From: Sisyra terminalis
Lineage: Eukaryota > Arthropoda > Insecta > Neuroptera > Sisyridae
Reading direction: 5' to 3'
Assembly (NCBI GenBank): GCA_958496175.1
Contig: OY292280.1
Span: 5,084,001 to 5,148,000 of the forward strand
DNA: 64,000 nt
Every line of letters starts with the position of its first letter. The stretch's first letter is position 1. Below the pieces are notes generated by a model, which was given only the letters and a program-made list of their open reading frames with translations, was not told the origin of the DNA and did no database searches. Both the position numbers and the translations under genes were made by a program. Positions 56,941 through 64,000 of this stretch are shown here, piece by piece.

Positions 56941-58917
56941 GATTTTTATAATTTCTAATAATAGATTTCTATTCCTTACAGCATATAATATCACTAATTA
57001 ACATTAATAATTAATTCCAGACATTGTATCATCGAAATATTCGATCGAACAGTTCCAGCCTTTCGGGGTTGGAAATGATCGATCGATCGATGATGCAATA
57101 TATTTTTCATTTTAATTTTTGCCCAATGGTTTTGTGACGTCACTCAATTTCGTATATATGACGTCACACATACGTCCCTATCCAATGACATCACCCTATT
57201 ACGTCATTCCCGAAAAAAATCGAAAAATGAGCGAATTTTCGATTTTCGGGAATTGGGATTTTGGGAATGGCTTAGTTACGTCACGGGAGGCCTAAAAAAC
57301 ATATTCTAAAGTCAATTTTTTCTTTTTTTTTTTGGCGAAAATTTTTCCGCCGAATTTCCGAAAAATCCCATTAATAGGCCAATTTTGGCGATTTTTTTCA
57401 CTTTTTCCAACTTTAAAGCCATTTGTAGCGAAAACTATCAATCGTAGGTTAACGATAGTCGGCTCATTCGATAGCGCTTGAATTACTCTATCGATGGTGT
57501 GAATTTGGTCCCGGAAAAGCTTAAGGGGAAAAACTTTTTTTTCCACTTTTCAAAAATTTCATTTCGTCGACCAAATGTACGTCGATTTTTTCCGCAAAAT
57601 TATTTGTCGAATTTCTCGATGAAATTCACACCATAGCTTCATTACGTTACCATCGAAGCATAAATGTAAAAAAAAATCAACTTTTCGATGTCGTTAATGG
57701 TTTTATCGATACTTAAAATCCTCTTATTGGGCAGTTTAAATACAAATTTGTTTTCTTGAAAAAAAGGATCAAGGACCTAAAAATTTTCCAATGCGGTTTT
57801 ACATATTTTCCGATCGTAACGTGGAGCACCTATGGTTAAAATTATTCTGGAAAATTCCAAAATAATCTTTTGATCAAATGGTCACCAGAACGATTTTCAT
57901 GGAGTTTTCCGGAAAATTTTTAACCATAGGTGCTCCACGTTACGATCGGAAAATATGTAAAACCGCATTGGAAAATTTTTAGGTCCTTGATCCTTTTTTT
58001 CAAGAAAACAAATTTGTATTTAAACTGCCCAATAAGAGGATTTTAAATATCGATAAAACCATTAACGACATCGAAAAGTTGATTTTTTTTTACATTTATG
58101 CTTCGATGGTAACGTAATGAAGCTATGGTGTGAATTTCATCGAGAAATTCGACAAATAATTTTGCGGAAAAAATCGACGTACATTTGGTCGACGAAATGA
58201 AATTTTTGAAAAGTTGAAAAAAAAGTTTTTCCCCTTAAGCTTTTCCGGGACCAAATTCACACCATCGATAGAGTAATTCAAGCGCTATCGAATGAGCCTA
58301 CTATCGTTAACCTACGATTGATAGTTTTCGCTACAAATGGCTTTAAAGTTGGAAAAAGTGAAAAAAATCGCCAAATTGGCCTATTAATGGGATTTTTCGG
58401 AAATTCGGCGGCAAAATTTTCGCCAAAAAAAAAACGAAAAAATTGACTTTAGAATATGTTTTTTAGGCCTCCCGTGACGTAACTAAGCCATTCCCGAAAT
58501 CCCATTTCACTAAATTCGAAAATTCGAGGTCCCCCCGCCAAAACGGAAAAAACTGACTTTAGGATATGTTTTTTACGCCTCCCGTGACGTAACTAAGCCA
58601 TTCCCAGAATCCTTCTTTCCGAAAATCGAAAATTCGGTCATTTTTCGAATTTTTCGGGAATGACGTAATTGGGTGGCGACGTATGTGTGACGTCATATAT
58701 ATGAAAATGAGTGACGTCACAAAAGCATTGAGCAAAAATAAAATGAAAAATATATTGCATCATCGATCGATCGATCATTTCCAACCCCGAAAGGCTGGAA
58801 CTGTTCGATCGAATATTTCGATGATACAATGTCTGGAATTAATTATTAATGTTAATTAGTGATATTATATGCTGTAAGGAATAGAAATCTATTATTAGAA
58901 ATTATAAAAATCCGGGA

Positions 58918-58992
58918 CCAATCGGGATGCGAACCAGGGACCTCGACTCCGACAACAGCAACGGCGACCAAGACGACTCGGCTATCAGATGA
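58918..58992 (-). repeat. tRNA-like SINE head in right arm
   Basis: Reverse-strand counterpart of 56863-56940; the B box lies at 58924-58936 and the A box at 58975-58989, read on the minus strand. Confidence 0.6.
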
Positions 58993-60360
58993 TATATGTA
59001 AATTACGTTGAAACTCATATATAAACAATTATTATGAGATTTGTGGAAAATTGAAAAATTTTTTCGATCGAAGGAATTTGAATTTTCCAAAAAAATTTTA
59101 ACCATAGCTGCTCCATGTTAAAGTTGGAAAATTTGAATAAAAACATTGCGACATTTTAAGGTCCTTGATCCTTTTTTTCGAAAAAAAAATTGTATTTCAA
59201 AAGAGTGTCTTCAGAAAATAAAAATTTATATATAAAAAAAACGATAAGGACTTCAAAATGTGAAGATATTTTTCGATATTGGCTTTATCGTATTATTCGA
59301 TAATCTATCGAAAAATATTGAACTTACCTCCCTTACCTTATCGTTGCATTATCTTAACTTTTCTTTGTATTCTAACTCTGAAATATAAAATTCAAGTGGA
59401 GGGGTGCGGAAAATCGAATTGAAACAATATATTCAATTAAAATAAATTTATTAATCTTAAATATCAATACAGTTTGTAATATATTACAATATTAGTTTTT
59501 CCATTATTACAATAGTTTATATAATTTATGTAAAAGTATCAATTATTATAATCATATAGAAATATTAAGTTAATAACTTTTTTTTTGATTTTTCAGATAT
59601 TTCCACTATTTATCACTTAAACCACTGAATCACTTCACATTCACTGAATTATTGAAACACAATTTACAGCACAGATTGTTATAGTAAATCCATTAGTGAT
59701 CTTCTTGGTAGATATCAAATGTGGAAATGATATCCCACAGGAATTTGATTGATGATTCTCCAACGATCCGCATTTATTCCTCAAACTTCCATTTGGAAAT
59801 GATGAACATCTCAACTCCAATGAATAATTCTCCGTTGTCATCGGTCAGCTTCTTCTGGAACGAAAAAAATCAATAAGAACAATATTTGGAGGTCTCAAAA
59901 GTACAGCTACTTACCAATCATTTATCTCCCAAAAAGATGATAAATTCTTCAGCGCAAAAACAATGTCTTGGTCCTTGGTTTGTTGGTAATTTGAATCTGT
60001 AAATATATATTTTAATTATTTAAACAAATTATACTTTTTAGCTACATTAACTTGTATACTGGGGAACATACGGCGCAGTCCATTTACATAATTGAAACAA
60101 TGTTGCTAAACTTCTGCATTTATTAAAAAACGGGTAGTTACGAGATTGCTTTTCCTGATAAGGGTTATTTTTTCAAAGTTTCAAAAAGGACAATTTTCAA
60201 GTACATAAAAAGGATATAAGAGATGGTTTTTTTCGCAGAAACATGCTGCCCATTTAAAACTGAATCATTCTTAACTGTATTGCATAAATCAGCTTTCCAT
60301 GAGAAGAACTTACAAATACAACCATCGTTTTGGGCGCTTTTATGCCTATTTCGGCGATTA

Positions 60361-60945
60361 AAACTTGATGTATTATTATGGTCCTATTTATCCCTTGCTG
60401 TCAAGACTTGTGGTTGAAGATATTCCTCTGATATTCACAATACTTATGCTGCAGTCCCAGTGGCTTATATTTGCAGATGGTTTGAATAGATTCTTCTCTG
60501 CATGATTTCTCTTTAAAAATATATCATTCTTGTCGTTCATTAGTTAGTTAAACGTTGGAAAATATCTATAAAATTAATATAAAATACATATAGCCTTATA
60601 CAAACATTGCGCCCATACCTACAATTTTACAATAAATATTACTTGTTTCACATATATTAGGTTCGATTCCGATTTTATGAAGTTTAAATGCAACACTGAC
60701 CATCAATTTAAACAATCATAACGTTAAAAATTAAATTTATTTGGATAAGGTAAAGTCAATCATAAAATAACAACTTTCAAAAATTAGCTGTCAAATTGAT
60801 ATACGACGTCGGTCCATCTATGCTAGAACGTGTGAACTCTTGACATGTATTGTCAACTAACCACCTTAAGTTTTTAGTGCCATCTGTGAGTCAGGAGGAT
60901 GTACCTATAGCTTCCAACAAAATTCGAATCGCAATTTAGAGATGT
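60361..60945. other. Intergenic, nothing recognised
   Basis: AT-rich DNA between the giant foldback and the next possible coding remnant. Confidence 0.45.
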
Positions 60946-61265
60946 TTTAATTCAAAATACTAAACAATTCGAATTGTCAACAAATAAGAGTTGTTTGAAA
61001 AAAGCGAAAACTAAAAAATTGACTAAAGAACTTACTGCTGTTGATATTTCAAACATAAGAGATGAAATTGAGTACATGGAAACTGGTAAAAATTGAATAA
61101 GCTTCCGATACAGAGATGCCAATCGAAAGTATAAGATCACTCGTAAATGCTATGCAAATTTTTCCAAAAACCAACCTCATTTAAGGGATGAAATCCACCA
61201 TCAAAGTGGCAGAAGAAATCTTCAACCCATCCAAACTTCAAGTCCTTGTAACGTCGTTAACTAAG
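60930..61265 (+). pseudogene. Possible decayed coding fragment, unrecognised
   Basis: One frame reads SQFRDVLIQNTKQFE, then KKAKTKKLTKEL, DISNIRDEIEYMETGKN, an in-frame TGA (61094-61096), then FRYRDANRKYKITRKCY to a TAA near 61264. About 105 codons with one internal stop is mildly unusual for this AT-rich DNA, but Lys/Asn/Ile-rich frames arise by chance. I do not recognise a family. Confidence 0.22.
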
Positions 61266-61539
61266 GGATGATTTTCAAACCAAAGATAGTTTCGGGTCCG
61301 TACCAATGTACCAAACGATAATATAACAATCTACTTCGAATTCTAAACAATTAATTTTTTCCTCAAAAAAGAAACCGTGGGTTAACCATTGTTGATTTTT
61401 CACGAAAATTGTCAAATTTCAAAAATGGTTTTTAAGGATGCCAATGAAAGTATATATTTATAATATTATAATATATATTAATAAATATTTTTTTGAAAAT
61501 CAATTGATTATTACATAGAACTATTTTATTCTTTGCAAC

Positions 61540-61940
61540 AGTTTATTAAATGTGTCTTTTTCAAGAGTGTGAAGTGTTTTTAAGTATGATTTAAGTATGT
61601 TTTTCGTAAAAGAAATAAGAAAAGTAGAAATGCTTGCCACGCCATCTATATTTGGCAGAGCTAAGTATGAGATTTCGGGAACCAAGTCTGCCATAAGAGT
61701 TAGACCCCCCTGCCTTGGGTTACATTATTGAAGTTTTAGTATGGATCCCTAACTTTTTTGAAAATTTAATATAGCCTATGTTCACCAGAAACAGTGTAGT
61801 TTCCTAACAGTGAAATAATTTTTCAAATCGGTCAAGTAGTTTCGGAGACTTTTCAAAGCAAACAATCAAATCTTTCCTCTTTATAATAATAGATAAAATA
61901 CGTTACGCAGATGAAGTCGCGGGGATCAGCTATTTTGTAT
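61540..61940. repeat. Mosaic of repeat ends also found at 27 kb
   Basis: 61540-61625 matches about 27455-27530; 61625-61711 matches the right end of the hAT-like element (GGGAACCAAGTCTGCCATAA to GACCCCCCTG); 61740-61870 is an inverted match to 27350-27450; 61895-61930 repeats the GCGGGGATCAGCTAT end. Confidence 0.6.
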
Positions 61941-62159
61941 AAGGAACACATAGTACTTTACTATATTTAACCGCAGTTCCAGTGATATTTTTTGATCAAT
62001 TCCTGCTCCATATCCCACTTTTTGGTTGATAAGAGATGCATTTGAAGTAGTACTGTTCCTCCCTTAAAGTAATGACTATCAGTATTTTGGTCTCACTTGA
62101 ATATTACCATGAACTTGGTCTTGTTATACTAAGAACAAAGAGAAACACAAAAAACGTCA

Positions 62160-62478
62160 AATAAATCTCCACATTTATTTTCTTCATCAATTAATTTAAA
62201 ATATATTACAAAAAAATCGGCAGTGAAAATCATACATTTTAAATCCAAGCACACTAAATTTAAAAAATCTAAAAAAAACATAATCTACAATTAAAAGGAA
62301 AAAACAATTTGGCATTTTTTTATACTTAAATTTTATCAAAAAATTAAAGAAAAAATATATAGTTAACCCATAGATTTTGTCGGAATTTTTTTCTATTACA
62401 ATTTGTACTAATATAGTAGTGGTTTGCATGTTTTTTAGGTGGGATGTAGTATTAAGTTAAATTTTTTTTTGCTGTTTT
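62160..62478 (-). other. 3' UTR of the laminin gene
   Basis: Lies after the laminin stop on the minus strand. An AATAAA signal in that orientation (TTTATT on the plus strand) is at 62174-62179, about 300 nt after the stop. Confidence 0.55.
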
Positions 62479-62618
62479 TTAAGTCATACAAGAACGGTAT
62501 TGTGAAGATCTGGATCGAATTAGGGTTAAATGTGTGTTCATAATGTTATTTAAGTTATCAATAACTCCAGACAAATCCTTCAGTTGTTGCTCTTTACTAT
62601 TCGATTCGGTTGACAAAC
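62479..62618 (-). CDS. LanB1: Laminin beta-type subunit, last coding exon
   Basis: 140 nt on the minus strand, acceptor TATGTTTTTAG|G, phase 1 in. It encodes SLSTESNSKEQQLKDLSG, NLNNIMNTHLTLIRSRSS and QYRSCMT before TAA at 62479-62481. A heptad-like helix followed by a cysteine two residues from the end is the usual finish of laminin beta chains, where the Cys forms a disulfide with the gamma chain at the bottom of the coiled coil. The intron before it is 58 nt. Beta rather than gamma is inferred mainly from this ending. Confidence 0.78.
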
Positions 62619-62676
62619 CTAAAAACATAATAGAAATTACATGGAAGTTGAATAAAAAATGAAGATTGAGACTTAC

Positions 62677-63010
62677 TGGTCAAATAAGTAAGTTTATCAG
62701 TTATATTAACGCTGAGTTTAGTAGCTCGGATATGTAAGTCTTGCGCTCTTTGTCGAATGTTCTGCGAATGTTGGGCCTTCAACGCCAATGTACTGTTGGC
62801 ATCACTGTATTTTGCTTGAAGTTCTTCGGCTTCTTCTTTGGCCTGGTTGGCTTCCTCCAGCACTTGGCCAGCTTGTAGCTGAACTTCTTGGGCTCCACGA
62901 TTGTTTTTCAGAAAACTAGTTTGCAAAGACTTCAGACGATGCTGCAATGATTCCACCTGAATAACCGAATCGTTGGCCTTCGCCTGTGCCTCATTACTAA
63001 CTCCAGATAT
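62677..63010 (-). CDS. LanB1: Laminin beta-type subunit, penultimate coiled-coil exon
   Basis: 334 nt on the minus strand, acceptor TTCTGATTTTCAG|A, donor ACCA|gtaagt, phase 0 in and phase 1 out. It encodes 111 residues of long-arm coiled coil: ISGVSNEAQAKANDSVIQVE, LQAGQVLEEANQAKEEAEEL, YSDANSTLALKAQHSQNIRQ and RAQDLHIRATKLSVNITDKL. The A/Q/E-rich heptads and the ANSTL...RA..L..RA.KL pattern are characteristic of laminin beta/gamma C-termini. Laminins are secreted basement-membrane heterotrimers. The rest of the gene lies beyond the right edge of the window. Confidence 0.85.
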
Positions 63011-64000
63011 CTGAAAATCAGAAATTCATATACTAAAAACAAAAAGAATCGCAGTAGACTACTTTTAAGCATTTTTGTTGGCACTTCGAACCGGATATAT
63101 AAATTAGGCAGTATATAACTTTAAAACAGTAAAGCTGTGTTTAAATTGGAACCATAAGTAAAACCAGAATAATTAATACAACTATTTAGATTAGACTTGT
63201 TTGTGACCTTTATACTTATTTTTGGCGAAACATACCTAAGATGTACCTGAAAACAAAATATTATTAAAATCAATAAACCTGTTACTGAATCATACGAAAG
63301 AATGCAGGTTGGCAAAAATGTACGTTCGAATTATCAACCTTTGATCCATAATGATCAATATTGAGGCCGAAACCGGCTGAATTTCAAGCTGGTGTGAAAT
63401 TGAAAGGAATTTTACCTGAGCTCAACGGGTGGTATGAGATAACAGAATTCGGAAAGAGGTGTTAATGTATTTATAATTGACAACAAATAATAAATACCTT
63501 AAACCTGTTCAGATTCCTTAAACGACATATTGAAAGCTGCCATTCTCTCATTTTGGCCTTCGAACTTGTACTATGTTATTTCATATCAACAGTTGAGCAT
63601 CTACTTGAATTTTTCCTATGTAGTATATACAATTTAATAATACTTTTAATGTTTCTACCAACAAACCAAAATTCAAATTTAATTTAACGGTTTCATTAAA
63701 TTCTTTTGTGTATGGTAATAATATTAAATATATGTAAAAATAAAGCGTTTTACCAATTGCCTATGTTACGATTAATATGTACTTGATTATGTTATATGCA
63801 AATATTTTTTTTATTAAATATCAGAGGACCCGGTTAACTTGGTTCCACCTAAAATTGAATTGCGAAAATTACTTGATATCGGTAATATTGCTACATTTTT
63901 AATTATTAAATTACTAATAATAACAATAATTATTAACAATGAAATTAATACACATTGCATTTTACTTATTTAAATCTACACCCTTAAAAACATTAAGCGT
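63011..64000 (-). other. Laminin intron, running out of the window
   Basis: No further exon is certain. A coding-like patch on the minus strand at about 63495-63560 (FEGQNERMAAFNMSFKES) is followed by CAG|gtttaa and could be a further laminin heptad exon or a repeat; the same DNA is copied at 27690-28180. The remainder is AT-rich. Confidence 0.5.

Larger units (their letters stand above)
54365..60360. mobile_element. Giant foldback element, about 6 kb
   Basis: The left arm (54365-57870) and right arm (57905-60360) are inverted copies; for example AGGCATAAAAGCGCCCAAAA at 54377 is matched by TTTTGGGCGCTTTTATGCCT near 60330, and the innermost parts are nearly identical with a centre of about 35 bp at 57870-57905. 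The left arm carries two direct copies of a roughly 1.27-kb module (55500-56610 and 56780-57860), the right arm one. Each module has a tRNA-like head. The arrangement resembles Foldback (FB)-type elements, whose arms are built of tandem repeats. No known transposase is seen. Confidence 0.85.

Noticed and set aside
62480..63010. Laminin gamma rather than beta
   Set aside because: Considered because both chains have similar coiled coils; the cysteine two residues from the C-terminus fits beta better, while gamma chains usually extend further past it. The subunit assignment stays provisional.

Overview
The window is eukaryotic nuclear DNA from an arthropod, most likely an insect. It is AT-rich, the genes are split by short phase-consistent GT-AG introns and by long ones full of transposons, and two conserved animal genes are recognisable: larp (La-related protein 1) on the plus strand and the 3' end of a laminin beta-type gene on the minus strand. 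The species cannot be told from the sequence.

Region 1-44.3 kb is one gene, larp. The start codon is at 1070. I traced 13 exons in continuous reading frame, covering a His-rich N-terminus, the La motif (exons 8-9) and the C-terminal DM15 repeats that bind the mRNA cap (exon 12). After exon 13 (phase 2) two alternative ends fit the frame: a proximal terminal exon with a stop at 32350 (about 1,284 aa), or a distal set (19-codon cassette at 37481, exon at 38186, terminal exon at 43893 with stop at 44056; about 1,372 aa). Introns 1, 3, 4, 8 and the distal ones are long and built largely of non-autonomous DNA transposons.

Region 44.3-62.1 kb is intergenic. It holds several foldback (long inverted-repeat) elements, the largest about 6 kb (54.4-60.4 kb). 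Between two of them lies a short broken copy of the start of an MRG15/MORF4L1-type chromodomain gene.

Region 62.1-64 kb carries, on the minus strand, the last two coding exons and 3' UTR of a laminin beta-type gene. It converges on larp.

The repeat content is structured. It includes nine copies of a roughly 220-bp pogo/Tigger-like MITE at TA sites; hAT-like elements with intact 8-bp target duplications, one pair giving a filled/empty site comparison; TTAA-bounded elements; a palindromic 225-bp MITE; tRNA-derived SINE heads; a LINE remnant; and a hammerhead-ribozyme-like motif of the kind found in Penelope-like elements. I found no prokaryotic genes, no CRISPR array, no canonical tRNA or rRNA gene, and no clear new multi-gene system. 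The most unusual items are the giant foldback with its neighbouring pseudogene, the larp alternative 3' ends, and a transposon copy that appears to have carried flanking DNA with it.
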